From: Desulfosporosinus meridiei DSM 13257 | GTDB lineage: Bacteria > Bacillota > Desulfitobacteriia > Desulfitobacteriales > Desulfitobacteriaceae | DNA length: 64,000 nucleotides | Assembly (NCBI RefSeq): GCF_000231385.2 | Contig: NC_018515.1 | Span: 4,050,501-4,114,500 of the forward strand | Direction of reading: 5' to 3' | Shown here: one piece after another, positions 1-8,802 of the stretch | How positions within the stretch are numbered: the stretch's first letter is position 1 | Layout of the letters: every line of letters begins with the position of its first letter | The notes under the pieces: generated by a model | Told to the model about the DNA's origin: nothing | What the model saw: only the letters and a program-made list of their open reading frames with translations | Database searches by the model: none | Program-made: the position numbers and the translations under genes

Positions 1-1958
1 CTTACTCCTAGAATTTTTCCATTAACATCTACTGATGCAACGGATGGATTACTTGTTTTCCAGTTTATCTTTTTAGTCGTAGCATTTGATGGATTGATTA
101 TTGGCTTTAAAAAAGTACTGCCTTTTATATTGATAGTCACAGTGGTTTTTGCAAAACTTATGCCGGTTACTTCTGTTGGCACAGTAACACTGCAACTTGC
201 CATTTTTTTACCATTTTCAGAAGTTGCAGTAATAACAGAGCTTCCTGCCTTTAATGCTTCAATATTCCCATTTTCATCAACCGTTACAATTGACGAATTA
301 CTTGACTTCCAAATTATGTTGTCATTAGTTGCATTTGATGGGTTAATTGTAGCAATTAATTTTACACTGCTTCCAACACCCAGTGTTGTCTTTGTTTTGT
401 TCAGAGCAATTTTAGTAACTCCTGTTTGGACTATTACCTCCATTGTTGCAGAACGACTTCCATCAATACTTGTAGCAGTAATCGTTGCTACGCCTTCACT
501 TAATCCTTTAACTCTACCACTAAGATCAACCGAGGCAACCGTTGGGGCACTAGATTGCCAATTTACTTTTTTATTTGTAGCATTCATCGGAGTTATTACT
601 GGTTTTAAAATAATACTATCGTTTATATTAATCGTAACACTGGTTTTTGCTAAGCTAATACCTGTTACCTCCGTCGGTACTGTAACAATACAAGTTGCCT
701 TTTTATTTCCATCTTCAGAGGTAACAGTGATTACAGCTCTACCTGACTTTAATGCTTCAATCTTCCCATTTTCGTCAACCGTAACTATAGACGAGTTACT
801 TGATTTCCAAGTGACATTGCTATTAACGGCATTCAATGGAGCAATAGTCGATATTAGTTCATCACTATATCCAATACTAAGCGTTGTTGTTGTTTTATTT
901 AGACTTATTTTTGCTACACCCGTTTGAACTATTACCTCAAATGATCCAGAAAAATCTCCATCTGCGGTTCTAGCAGTTATTGTAGTTCTTCCTTCCTTCA
1001 CTCCAATTATTTTTCCATTGACATCTACTTTCGCAATTGCAGGGTCAGCGGATTGCCATGTAACCTTTTTATTAGTAGCATTGGATGGAGTTATTACTGG
1101 TTTTATAGAAGTACTAGCTTTAACATTAATTGCTACCGTAGGTTCGTTGAAACTAATACCCGTTACTACATTGGGGGCTATAGTATTCGCTTGAGGGAAT
1201 GTGACTTTATCCCACGTAAAGCCGTGGTTAGTCATATAGTTGTCTGTTTTATTATAATATATAGTTTTGTCCGCATTCGCATCATTGTTAGTGGAATCAA
1301 CATGGTACCACTTCCCATCAAGTTTAACTAGATTCCAAGCGTGATATTCGCTACCTATGTATCCTGTAACAATCCTATTCTCAATTCCTACAGCACTTAA
1401 CAGCTTTAGCATAAGCATTGAATATCCCTGACAAACTGTCTTTCCTGAGGTTAGAGCCGTATAGGCTGTGCGTTGAAGTAATTCATCATCATAGTTAACG
1501 TTTGCAAGAATCCAATCATGAACAGCTTTCTCTTTCTGAAAATCATTCATTTCAGAGTGGGTAATCGATGAAGCGATTTGTAGGACTCTTACATCGACTT
1601 CATCCTCTTGAACTTTCGTAGTAAAATACTCAATAGTAAAGTTGAATTGAGTATCTCCTGGTTCGCCAGTGATAACATGGTTAATTTCTTTCCAAGATAA
1701 ACTTAAATAATCATCACTTTTTTCAGCTTTTGTTACAACCTCATCTAATTGATTAATAAGTTCATCAGCATCGCCAGTATAATTTATTGTAAATTCAGTT
1801 TCTCGATTATTCATGTTATCAGCAACTGCTTGCTGAAATAATGGAATTGTATTGACAGTTTCTCCATTCGCTAATACGTCAAAAGGCTTAGCTATTAAAA
1901 GAATTATTGCAAAGAACAACATTATTGCAAAATTCATAACTCTCTTATGGATAATCAT
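1..1958 (-). CDS. Secreted transglutaminase-like protein with Big_2 (Ig-like) repeats, 3' end missing
   Basis: Partial gene running off the left edge; 652 codons are present. An RBS (AAGGTGGAGAGG) precedes the ATG at 1958. The N-terminus is a signal peptide or membrane anchor (a hydrophobic stretch after MIIHKRVMNF). A transglutaminase-core domain follows, with a plausible Cys-His-Asp triad: Cys176 (GKTVCQGYS), His206 (SEYHAWN) and Asp221 (YHVDSTNND). From about residue 255 to the edge there are at least five Ig-like Big_2 repeats of about 83 residues, alternating between two subtypes (one with 'SVD.NGKI', one with 'TVDENGKIEAL'). Such proteins sit on the cell surface; the target of the transglutaminase/peptidase domain cannot be read. 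It follows the flagellar operon on the same strand but has its own leader of about 215 bp, so it is probably a separate unit. Confidence 0.85.
   Translation of the reverse strand, partial: MIIHKRVMNFAIMLFFAIILLIAKPFDVLANGETVNTIPLFQQAVADNMNNRETEFTINYTGDADELINQLDEVVTKAEKSDDYLSLSWKEINHVITGEPGDTQFNFTIEYFTTKVQEDEVDVRVLQIASSITHSEMNDFQKEKAVHDWILANVNYDDELLQRTAYTALTSGKTVCQGYSMLMLKLLSAVGIENRIVTGYIGSEYHAWNLVKLDGKWYHVDSTNNDANADKTIYYNKTDNYMTNHGFTWDKVTFPQANTIAPNVVTGISFNEPTVAINVKASTSIKPVITPSNATNKKVTWQSADPAIAKVDVNGKIIGVKEGRTTITARTADGDFSGSFEVIVQTGVAKISLNKTTTTLSIGYSDELISTIAPLNAVNSNVTWKSSNSSIVTVDENGKIEALKSGRAVITVTSEDGNKKATCIVTVPTEVTGISLAKTSVTININDSIILKPVITPMNATNKKVNWQSSAPTVASVDLSGRVKGLSEGVATITATSIDGSRSATMEVIVQTGVTKIALNKTKTTLGVGSSVKLIATINPSNATNDNIIWKSSNSSIVTVDENGNIEALKAGSSVITATSENGKKMASCSVTVPTEVTGISFAKTTVTINIKGSTFLKPIINPSNATTKKINWKTSNPSVASVDVNGKILGV
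2..1190 (-). repeat. About 498-bp period tandem repeats (pairs of Big_2 domains)
   Basis: The coding DNA repeats with a period close to 498 bp, which is two Ig-like domains of about 83 residues. Matching segments start near 20, 519 and 1017 (one subtype) and near 253 and 751 (the other). Similarity is visible at DNA level, so the array probably grew by duplication of a two-domain unit. Confidence 0.75.
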
Positions 1959-2029
1959 TCTTATCAATCCTCTCCACCTTGATCCCTCTTTTGAAATATG
2001 TAATCTCTAATTCTCACCAAGCAACTCAC

Positions 2030-2145
2030 TTTCATTTAGAAGATACCTGCAAAGTCCTTACAGTTCGTTAGCTTAGCGATCATCAGCTCGTAGATTTTAG
2101 TCCTTGGCTTTTGCCAAATTGCCCTTTGTCGTTAGTAACATAACA
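2030..2145 (-). promoter_or_regulatory. Structured leader, possible divergent c-di-GMP-I (GEMM)-like riboswitch
   Basis: On the minus strand, upstream of the transglutaminase gene, the order is GGGCAA, a TTGGC-AAAA-GCCAA hairpin, GGAC, an A-rich segment, further stems, then CTTTGC. This resembles the layout of GEMM (GGCAAACC, GAAA-capped hairpin, GGGACGCAAAGC, GGUUGCC). However, the diagnostic ACGCAAAGC is not present in that form. A structured 5' leader is likely; the riboswitch class is a guess. Confidence 0.25.
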
Positions 2146-2175
2146 TTCTTGACTTCTAGTTATCGGGAGTCAATT

Positions 2176-2829
2176 CTATGCTTTCCAATCATTATTCAAT
2201 CCTGCCATGATCTTCTGTACATAGGCCCGAGTTTCCTTGTATGGTGGAACTCCATTATATTTTTCTACTGCACCTGATCCAGCATTATATGCTGCCAAAG
2301 TCAGAGGAATATTACCCTCAAAGCGATTCAGCAAATCTTTTAGAAAATGCGTTCCCCCATCTAAATTTTGCGTAGGGTCATAGGCATTATTTACACCATA
2401 AGAAGCTGCCGTCCCCGGCATTAGCTGCATTAAGCCCATAGCCCCTGCTGGTGAGGTAGCCTTTGGATTAAACCCCGACTCCGCTTTGACAACTTCCTGA
2501 ATCAGATTAGGGTCTACTCCATATTTTTGAGCCATAGAATAAATCAGATGATCCAGAGAACTTGAGTTACTTCCTTTAACCTCTGGAGTTCGAGCATTGT
2601 TGTAACTATCTTGGGCAACTCTTGATGAAGATTGAAATAAATTGTTAAACCCTTGAGATGCATCCCCCACTCCTCCTAGAGCTGCCTTTAGTAAAGTCGC
2701 AAATAAAAGCGGCGCTGTACTATTGCTGTCACTTGAACCGGACAGATCCATCCTATCAGTTTGAGCAGACTGCCAAGAAGAATTCATTTCTTGAAGTTGA
2801 TATAAAAGGAGCATTTGGGCAATGTTCAC
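2176..2829 (-). CDS. Flagellum-associated lytic transglycosylase (SLT domain)
   Basis: A 217-residue protein. The last 125 residues are a soluble lytic transglycosylase domain with the catalytic Glu117 in VKAESGFNP, followed by the family motifs [10 protein letters not shown] and [10 protein letters not shown]. The N-terminal 90 residues are Ser/Asn-rich and low in complexity. GTG start at 2829 with GGAGGT six bases upstream. It is the last gene of the fla/che operon, 127 bp after flgF. It probably opens peptidoglycan for the rod, the job done by the FlgJ hydrolase domain in proteobacteria. No signal peptide is visible, so export through the flagellar apparatus is possible (inference). Confidence 0.85.
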   Translation of the reverse strand: MNIAQMLLLYQLQEMNSSWQSAQTDRMDLSGSSDSNSTAPLLFATLLKAALGGVGDASQGFNNLFQSSSRVAQDSYNNARTPEVKGSNSSSLDHLIYSMAQKYGVDPNLIQEVVKAESGFNPKATSPAGAMGLMQLMPGTAASYGVNNAYDPTQNLDGGTHFLKDLLNRFEGNIPLTLAAYNAGSGAVEKYNGVPPYKETRAYVQKIMAGLNNDWKA

Positions 2830-2956
2830 TGAGTAACCTCCAATCTAGAAGTAATAGGGGAATTATACTCTTTGGGCAACTAGGAAACTATCGGTTTAAC
2901 CCTTATACCTCATTGTTCTCCAGAATTTGTTCAGGAATTAGTTTAATGATTATCAA

Positions 2957-3694
2957 CTATATCTTTCCAACCTCATTAACCGCTTTTCCTAACAGTTCAT
3001 CCTGAGTTTGAATTACTTTTTGATTGGCTTCATATGCTTTCATCACTGACATCATATTTACCAATTGTCCGGAAAGATTTACGTTAGATCTTTCAATTGC
3101 ACCCTGTTGAACTTGAGCCCCAACTGCTGCTTGAACCCCTTCAGTTGCATTATATAGGGATTGGCCTTCCCGTTGTAAGGCGTCTTCAGGAATCTCAACA
3201 ATACGCAAATGATTAACCTCTTGGCCTTGATCAAAAATGACACCCTCAGAGCTAACGCTGAAATCCAAGCTCAATGGCCCTATTGGACCTTCTTCTCCTT
3301 GAACAGTAAAGCCCTCTGCCGTTCTAAGCATACCTTCGCTATCCAACTGGAAATGCCCATTACGAGTATATCGATCTCCGTCCGGAGTCTGGACTACGAA
3401 GTATCCTAATGTCTTAAGGGCTAAGTCCGTCTTAGCATCCGTAACATCCAGCGATCCTTGAACATTGGATCTGGTTACTTGGTCGACTCCAAGACCTGTC
3501 CCCATTCCACCAAGGGCTACAGAAGTATTATCTCCCCCGATACGATAAATCTGTTTCGAGGGAAAAGAAATATTACTGGCAAGCTGTTCTTTAAAGCCGG
3601 CAGTCTTTATGTTGACAACATTATCTCCGATAACTTCGCTTTGCGTTTGCGCGGCTATCATTCCTGTAGCTGAAGTATATAATCCACGTATCAT
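2957..3694 (-). CDS. flgF: Flagellar basal-body rod protein FlgF-type (FlhO/FlhP-like)
   Basis: A 245-residue rod/hook family protein. The N-terminus MIRGLYTSATGMIAAQ and the C-terminus LVNMMSVMKAYEANQKVIQ are the two coiled-coil ends shared by all axial proteins. Compared with the neighbour flgG it is shorter and lacks the typical FlgG centre, so FlgF (FlhO in Bacillus naming) is the better call. It forms part of the proximal rod. ATG start with AAGGGGG upstream. Twelve bases separate it from flgB. Confidence 0.82.
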   Translation of the reverse strand: MIRGLYTSATGMIAAQTQSEVIGDNVVNIKTAGFKEQLASNISFPSKQIYRIGGDNTSVALGGMGTGLGVDQVTRSNVQGSLDVTDAKTDLALKTLGYFVVQTPDGDRYTRNGHFQLDSEGMLRTAEGFTVQGEEGPIGPLSLDFSVSSEGVIFDQGQEVNHLRIVEIPEDALQREGQSLYNATEGVQAAVGAQVQQGAIERSNVNLSGQLVNMMSVMKAYEANQKVIQTQDELLGKAVNEVGKI

Positions 3695-3706
3695 TTGTAT
3701 CCCCCT

Positions 3707-4111
3707 TTATCCCTTAATAACCATTCTCATCAAGCCTAATTGTGATGAGATAGCTCGAGTAAGGGAGTTATAATACAAGCCATTTTCAGCAACATTAGCC
3801 ATCTCTCGATCGATGTCCACATTATTTCCATCATTGCGCAAGGAAGTGGTTCGATCTGTGACAATCCCTAATGCATCAATTTCAGCCGATATACTGCTTA
3901 GGTGTTTAGGGGAGGTCTGCTTCATTTGTAAGACCGAACTCTCTTCACCCAAGGCAGCACCAAGAGCCATTTGAAAATTAACATCTGATCGTTTGAAGTT
4001 GGGAGTATCAATATTGGCAACATTATTAGACAGAACTTGTTGCCTCAATGATGAGGCATCAAGTCCAGTCTGCAAAACATTTAGTACGGGTCTGTCTAAC
4101 CAACCTGCCAT
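3707..4111 (-). CDS. flgB: Flagellar basal-body rod protein FlgB
   Basis: A 134-residue proximal rod protein. Conserved features are the N-terminal helix ending in VLSNNVANIDTPNFK and the C-terminal segment NVDIDREMANVAENGLYYNSLTRAIS, characteristic of FlgB. Length is normal for the family. It lies between flgG and flgF, while flgC is 25 kb upstream next to fliE. In most Firmicutes flgB, flgC and fliE are adjacent, so this copy appears relocated. No second flgB is seen in the window. Confidence 0.92.
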   Translation of the reverse strand: MAGWLDRPVLNVLQTGLDASSLRQQVLSNNVANIDTPNFKRSDVNFQMALGAALGEESSVLQMKQTSPKHLSSISAEIDALGIVTDRTTSLRNDGNNVDIDREMANVAENGLYYNSLTRAISSQLGLMRMVIKG

Positions 4112-4115
4112 GACC

Positions 4116-4913
4116 TTACCTCCTCAAGGAATTAGCAATCCCCCACATTTTATCTCCGTCCTGAACTAGTCTGGCATTCGCTTGATAAGCCCTTTGAGCC
4201 TGAATGAGATCAGTCATAGAGGCTGCAATGTCTACATTTGATTGTTCCAGAGAATGACTTCGAACAACCCCTAAAACCTGATTACCGACCAAAGGGCTTC
4301 CCGGTTGTCCAGTCAGCGGTTCGCCAGAGTTTTCTGAGGGAATAAAAAGGTTGTTATCTGCTCTCAGTAAACCCCCGGGATTTTGGAAGCCAACGAGGGT
4401 AATTTGACCAAATGTCATAGCCTCCCCGTCAATAACTCCGGTTATCTCCCCGTTCTCAGCTACCACTAATTCAGATGCACCTTCAGGGATCATAATTGCC
4501 GGTTGAACCACATTTCCTTGCATATCAGCAAGCTGTCTGTCTGCATCTAGCTGAAATGCTCCTACTCGTGTATAGCTGGTTTCCCCATTCGGATTCTGAA
4601 CCTGAAAGAAACCCGATCCGTCTATTCCTAAATCCCAGACACGATCGGTATTACTCAAATTTCCTTGTTGAAGGTTTATGCTGCTGGAGCCATAAAGCAC
4701 TCCAGCACCTACATCGAAGGCAGCGACTGCATTGCCGTTTTGTTGTTCGGGTACAGCATTTCCTGATCGCACCTCGGTGGATAATGCCTCAACAAAAGCC
4801 ATTTGACTTGCTTTATACCCCTGAGTATTAGCATTTGCTAAGTTGTTTCCGATAGTATCTATCGCAGTTTGCTGGGCCAGAAGTCCAGACATTGCAGTCC
4901 CTACTAGGCGCAT
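4116..4913 (-). CDS. flgG: Flagellar distal rod protein FlgG
   Basis: A 265-residue axial protein of the FlgG size class. N-terminus MRLVGTAMSGLLAQQTAIDTIGNN, central DLGIDGSGFFQV, and C-terminus SNVDIAASMTDLIQAQRAYQANARLVQ. FlgG builds the distal rod that connects basal body to hook. It lies four bases upstream of flgB and 37 bases after flgE. Bacillus-type genomes often name this protein FlhP or FlgG; the two cannot be told apart without alignment. Confidence 0.85.
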   Translation of the reverse strand: MRLVGTAMSGLLAQQTAIDTIGNNLANANTQGYKASQMAFVEALSTEVRSGNAVPEQQNGNAVAAFDVGAGVLYGSSSINLQQGNLSNTDRVWDLGIDGSGFFQVQNPNGETSYTRVGAFQLDADRQLADMQGNVVQPAIMIPEGASELVVAENGEITGVIDGEAMTFGQITLVGFQNPGGLLRADNNLFIPSENSGEPLTGQPGSPLVGNQVLGVVRSHSLEQSNVDIAASMTDLIQAQRAYQANARLVQDGDKMWGIANSLRR

Positions 4914-4950
4914 TAGGCAAACCTCCGTCTCATTAATATCAGTCTAGCTC

Positions 4951-6339
4951 TTAACGTTTGAGATTTATAAGTTCTTCTAAGAGTGTGTCTGAAACAGTGA
5001 TTACTCGGGAATTAGCTTGGAAGCCGCGTTGGGTTACAATCATATCTGTAAATTCGGTCGAAAGGTCGACATTAGACATTTCGACAGTATTAGAGACAAT
5101 ACTTGCTCGGCCATCTTCGCCAGCCGCACCAATGCTGGCAGCACCGGAGTTGTTAGAAGTGGAAAAGAAATTACCGCCAATATTCGCTAGGCCTGCTTCG
5201 TTGGCAAAAGAGGCTACAGCAATTTGAGCTATTTTATGGGTCACTGAGTCTACTCCATTGCTATATACCCCGGTAATTACTCCACTTTGGTCGATACTGT
5301 AATCTGTTAGTGTATGCGCTTTATTGGTAAAATCATAACTAATAAGGCCAGCACCATCAGCATCAGTTGGAGTAACCCCATCCTCTTGATTGACCCCAAG
5401 CGTAATTTGATATTTTCCGTTGAGGTATTTTACGACATACTCCCCATTGCCAGGGGTATCAGAAGTCGATAAGGTATACTTAAGATCATCTAAATAAACA
5501 TTTGCTCCTGCTTGAGGCGGATAGTCTACAGTTATCTGCGTCGCACTATCCACAGTTATATTCGTATTGTTAGTGCCCGAACCCGCAGGATCAATATAGT
5601 GGATCGTTGCTAAAGAGGAAGCTGAATCAAAGTTCGAAGCAAATGTTAAAATTCCACTACTTGGATCATATGAAAATTGACCTTCCGCTGGGGTAGAACC
5701 TATCGGAACCCTTGTCATCCCATCAATAGTCAGATTTTCTGCATTAGTAATACCAAAATCATACTCTGGGTGGTTAGCAGCATCCAGGTCTGCCACAGGG
5801 ACTGGCCCATCTTCTGACTCCCGTATCGGGAAAAATGAATCTGTTGCCAATTTATCTCCAAGTTTAAACCTAATATCTGATGCCGCCCCCCATACAACTG
5901 GGGTTGTATCATCCGCACCCCAGCTATACCCTTGAACCTTGGCTCCAGTTGCGGGATCAATAAGAGTTCCTGCACTATCTTGCCCGAATCCACCGGCCCG
6001 AGTATATACCTGCTGTCCGTTATTATTCAAGACAAAGAATCCGGACCCTTGCAACATCATATCTGTGGCGTTCCCTGTTGATTGCGAACTTCCTTGAGTC
6101 ATAATTTGGTCGATAGAGCCCAGCATTACTCCTAATCCGACTTGCACAGTGTTTGTTCCGCCTTGGTTCGCAGTGGGGGCAGAAGCCCCTTTCAAGTTCT
6201 GGCTTAGCATTGTTGAAAAGGATACTCTACTCCGCTTATAGCCGGTTGTATTTACGTTAGAAATGTTATTTCCGATAACATCCATTTTGACCTGGTGGTT
6301 TTTTAACCCCGAAATGGCTGAATATAATGAACGCATCAT
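4951..6339 (-). CDS. flgE: Flagellar hook protein FlgE
   Basis: A 462-residue hook subunit. N-terminal D0 motif MMRSLYSAISGLKNHQVKMD, then the VIGNNISNVNTTGYKRSRVSF block; C-terminal VEMSNVDLSTEFTDMIVTQRGFQANSRVI. The central 300 residues are the variable outer domains, rich in Asp, Thr and Ser. FlgE polymerises under the FlgD cap, and its gene directly follows flgD, as usual. Two ATG codons in tandem begin the frame after GGAGGAAAAAC. Confidence 0.93.
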   Translation of the reverse strand: MMRSLYSAISGLKNHQVKMDVIGNNISNVNTTGYKRSRVSFSTMLSQNLKGASAPTANQGGTNTVQVGLGVMLGSIDQIMTQGSSQSTGNATDMMLQGSGFFVLNNNGQQVYTRAGGFGQDSAGTLIDPATGAKVQGYSWGADDTTPVVWGAASDIRFKLGDKLATDSFFPIRESEDGPVPVADLDAANHPEYDFGITNAENLTIDGMTRVPIGSTPAEGQFSYDPSSGILTFASNFDSASSLATIHYIDPAGSGTNNTNITVDSATQITVDYPPQAGANVYLDDLKYTLSTSDTPGNGEYVVKYLNGKYQITLGVNQEDGVTPTDADGAGLISYDFTNKAHTLTDYSIDQSGVITGVYSNGVDSVTHKIAQIAVASFANEAGLANIGGNFFSTSNNSGAASIGAAGEDGRASIVSNTVEMSNVDLSTEFTDMIVTQRGFQANSRVITVSDTLLEELINLKR

Positions 6340-6396
6340 AAGATGTTTTTCCTCCTCATTGGTGGTTTTTCTGCATCATGCAGGTTTCTTATAGAC

Positions 6397-7050
6397 TTAA
6401 ATTATTTCAGTATCGGTGTTATCATCTGTATTGATAACATCTTCATTATCATTACTTGTATCTGTTTCTGTTTCTGTGGCTGTGTCCGGATCAGTATTTG
6501 TATCCGATACCGTATCCAGCTCTAGGTCTGTTTCATCCTCTGTATTTTCTACTGGCTCCTCAACATTCGGAGCAACTACAGGAGTAGGCTCCTTAATAAG
6601 TGTCAGCAGCCCCAATTCGATATCCTTCAAAGATCCATCAGCCTTGCGAACCTGAAGCTTTGGATCTCCATCAAGCCACTTTACTGCTTCGACAGTACCC
6701 TCTATAACGGTGACTCCGTCAACATCTACTCCGCTTACCCATTTACCAATCATCGCCGCTCCTTGGGTAAGGGCTGACTGTTGGGAAAAAAAGCTCATAC
6801 TCTTGGACAAGGTTTCCATTGAAGTGGCAATATTGTTCATCTGCTCTAAGGAACTGAAGGAGGCCAATTGGGCAATAGACTCTTTGTTATCTACAGGATT
6901 CAAAGGATCCTGATTTTGTAGCTGAGCAACCAATAACTTGAGAAAATCGTCCTTTCCCAGCGAATCATTTGTTACGATTCCTTGGCTTCCATTTGTATTT
7001 GTACCGCTGGGTGAAGAGGTTTTGTAAGTTGTCCCATTAACGTTACTCAT
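6397..7050 (-). CDS. flgD: Hook-capping protein FlgD with acidic C-terminal tail
   Basis: A 217-residue scaffold for hook assembly. Residues 25-75 hold the FlgD signature (LGKDDFLKLLVAQLQNQDPLNPVDN, then SFSSLEQM). The middle part (GAAMIGKWVSGVDVDG) belongs to the small FlgD fold. The last 55 residues are an unusual low-complexity acidic tail rich in Thr, Asp and Glu (TATETETDTSNDNED). The tail explains why the reverse strand is open here. Placement between fliK and flgE is conserved. Confidence 0.9.
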   Translation of the reverse strand: MSNVNGTTYKTSSPSGTNTNGSQGIVTNDSLGKDDFLKLLVAQLQNQDPLNPVDNKESIAQLASFSSLEQMNNIATSMETLSKSMSFFSQQSALTQGAAMIGKWVSGVDVDGVTVIEGTVEAVKWLDGDPKLQVRKADGSLKDIELGLLTLIKEPTPVVAPNVEEPVENTEDETDLELDTVSDTNTDPDTATETETDTSNDNEDVINTDDNTDTEII

Positions 7051-7059
7051 AGCAGCCTC

Positions 7060-8727
7060 CTATGCTGTGACATTTATCCGATTATCTCCAACGCTATTAT
7101 TGAAGACTGCATCTTGTTTCTCATCTTCAGAGAGTGGTTCATTCTGGTGAAATGTTCTTCTGGCCTCATCGCCCTGCTGTTGTTGTTGTCGTTCTCCGTT
7201 GTGACCCATTTCCAACGAGCCACAGTTCACACCTTGGTTTACTAAGTTGTGGCGCAGATCAGAAAGCTGATTCTGGAGAAGTTGCCCTGTAGCCGCTTCA
7301 TTAGCGTGTACCTGTAAATGTACTTGCCCGCCTTCCCAGCGCAAAAGTATACGAACCTTTCCTAATTCCTCCGGATGGAGTTGAATATCTAATTCTTTCA
7401 GAGTGTGTTGGTTACTCATGACTTGCTCACGAACTACGCCTGAGATCTGTTCCCATAGTGGTAATCCGGCTGTTTTAACGTCAGAAGAAGTAAAAGAGAC
7501 AATATTCGTAGGTGACCCAACTCCTAAGCTCGAAGATTGAGTTTGATCATCTTGTATGCCAGATACGTCGGTTTTAGAGCGATTTGCTTTATTAATCTCT
7601 TCACTTAGAGAGTTGAAATTCTGCAAAAGTCCTCGCTTCAAAAAACTGGTTCCTTCTGATCTTTGTTGAGTATTCGTTGAAAAAGTCCCATCTTTACGTG
7701 TAAGTAGAGTGCCTTCATGGTTTTCTGCCAAACCCATCAGATTACTTAGTTGTCCTTCGTTGGAATTCTTAGGGACTTTTTCTCCTCGAACCCTGTCCAT
7801 TAACAATGGGAAAAGAGTTGCCAGAAGCGTAGCAGTCTTTGCGTTTAGTTCAGTGCCATTGTTATCACCACTGCTGTCAGCAAAGCTTTCAAGCAATTGG
7901 TTTATGTTATTTCGTCCTACGTTATTTTGGGAGTTCGAGGTATTGACATTATCTGACTCTTGAGTAATCTCATCAGACATGATCAATCCTTGAAGAAGCT
8001 TTGCTATTTCCAAGTTAAGGTTTTCTGCTTTAGCCGATTTAGGCACTGTCGAATTGACTAGACTATTAGTTAATTCTCCATCCTTCTCTAGTGCTGTCGT
8101 CCAACCTTGAATGAGCTTAGCCAATTCTTGAATTTCGTTGTTTCTAGTGGTTTGTACTTCTGAGGCACTCTCCTGTGGAGTGACGTCAGTTATCGTTCCA
8201 GATAGTGCTGCTAAGAGATCGTTTATTACCTGTCTATATTTATCCAATTCCGCATTTCCGAGGTTACCCCCCTGAGCGTATTGCGCCGACATCCGTTTCA
8301 ACACAATACTCTCATCCGAGTTAAGTGATATTAGATTCATCAAATCAGCTTCAGCTAATGATGAATTGACAATTCCCTGACTCGTAATTTCTCCGGAATT
8401 GGCTTCCTTGCCTGCCGGAAGATCACTCTGAAACATGGGCAGTGATTGAAATAACCAGGCAAAGTTCCCATATCCGAGCATCCCCGTCCCATTTGATTCT
8501 TCTAAGCTCTGAATAGGGTCTCCTCCACCCTGCGCTTTTTCGCTATCCTGTCCTTCTTTAGAGTTCTGCCCTTTCGGATCTGAATTTGGTTGGATTAAAT
8601 CGCCAAGAAATGATGCAAAGAGTGCTGCAGCATTTGCTGAGCTTTGTGAGCTAACTTTTCCTTCCGAGGGGTTTTCAACTTTAATTCTGCCCTTGAAGGA
8701 ATCCGAAAGGACATTTATGTTTGACAC
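7060..8727 (-). CDS. fliK: Flagellar hook-length control protein FliK
   Basis: A 555-residue protein. The long N-terminal region is Ser/Asn/Gln-rich and poorly structured, as expected for the molecular ruler. The Flg_hook domain lies near residues 430-515 (LKELDIQLHPEELGKVRILL, then GQVHLQVHANEAATGQLL). A Q-rich stretch (RQQQQQGDEARR) follows. FliK measures hook length and switches FlhB export specificity. GTG start with GGGAGGTG upstream. It lies between sigD and flgD rather than directly after fliJ. Confidence 0.88.
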   Translation of the reverse strand: MSNINVLSDSFKGRIKVENPSEGKVSSQSSANAAALFASFLGDLIQPNSDPKGQNSKEGQDSEKAQGGGDPIQSLEESNGTGMLGYGNFAWLFQSLPMFQSDLPAGKEANSGEITSQGIVNSSLAEADLMNLISLNSDESIVLKRMSAQYAQGGNLGNAELDKYRQVINDLLAALSGTITDVTPQESASEVQTTRNNEIQELAKLIQGWTTALEKDGELTNSLVNSTVPKSAKAENLNLEIAKLLQGLIMSDEITQESDNVNTSNSQNNVGRNNINQLLESFADSSGDNNGTELNAKTATLLATLFPLLMDRVRGEKVPKNSNEGQLSNLMGLAENHEGTLLTRKDGTFSTNTQQRSEGTSFLKRGLLQNFNSLSEEINKANRSKTDVSGIQDDQTQSSSLGVGSPTNIVSFTSSDVKTAGLPLWEQISGVVREQVMSNQHTLKELDIQLHPEELGKVRILLRWEGGQVHLQVHANEAATGQLLQNQLSDLRHNLVNQGVNCGSLEMGHNGERQQQQQGDEARRTFHQNEPLSEDEKQDAVFNNSVGDNRINVTA

Positions 8728-8802
8728 CAGCCATCACCTCCCAATAAGACTCTAAGTCTTATATCGTCAAAATCTTGTTAAAACATTAGGATGATCCCTT
8801 AT

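Noticed and set aside
94-927. 277-codon open frame on the plus strand
   Set aside because: It is the antisense of the Big_2 repeat region. The minus strand has the domain patterns, a start with RBS and a transglutaminase core.
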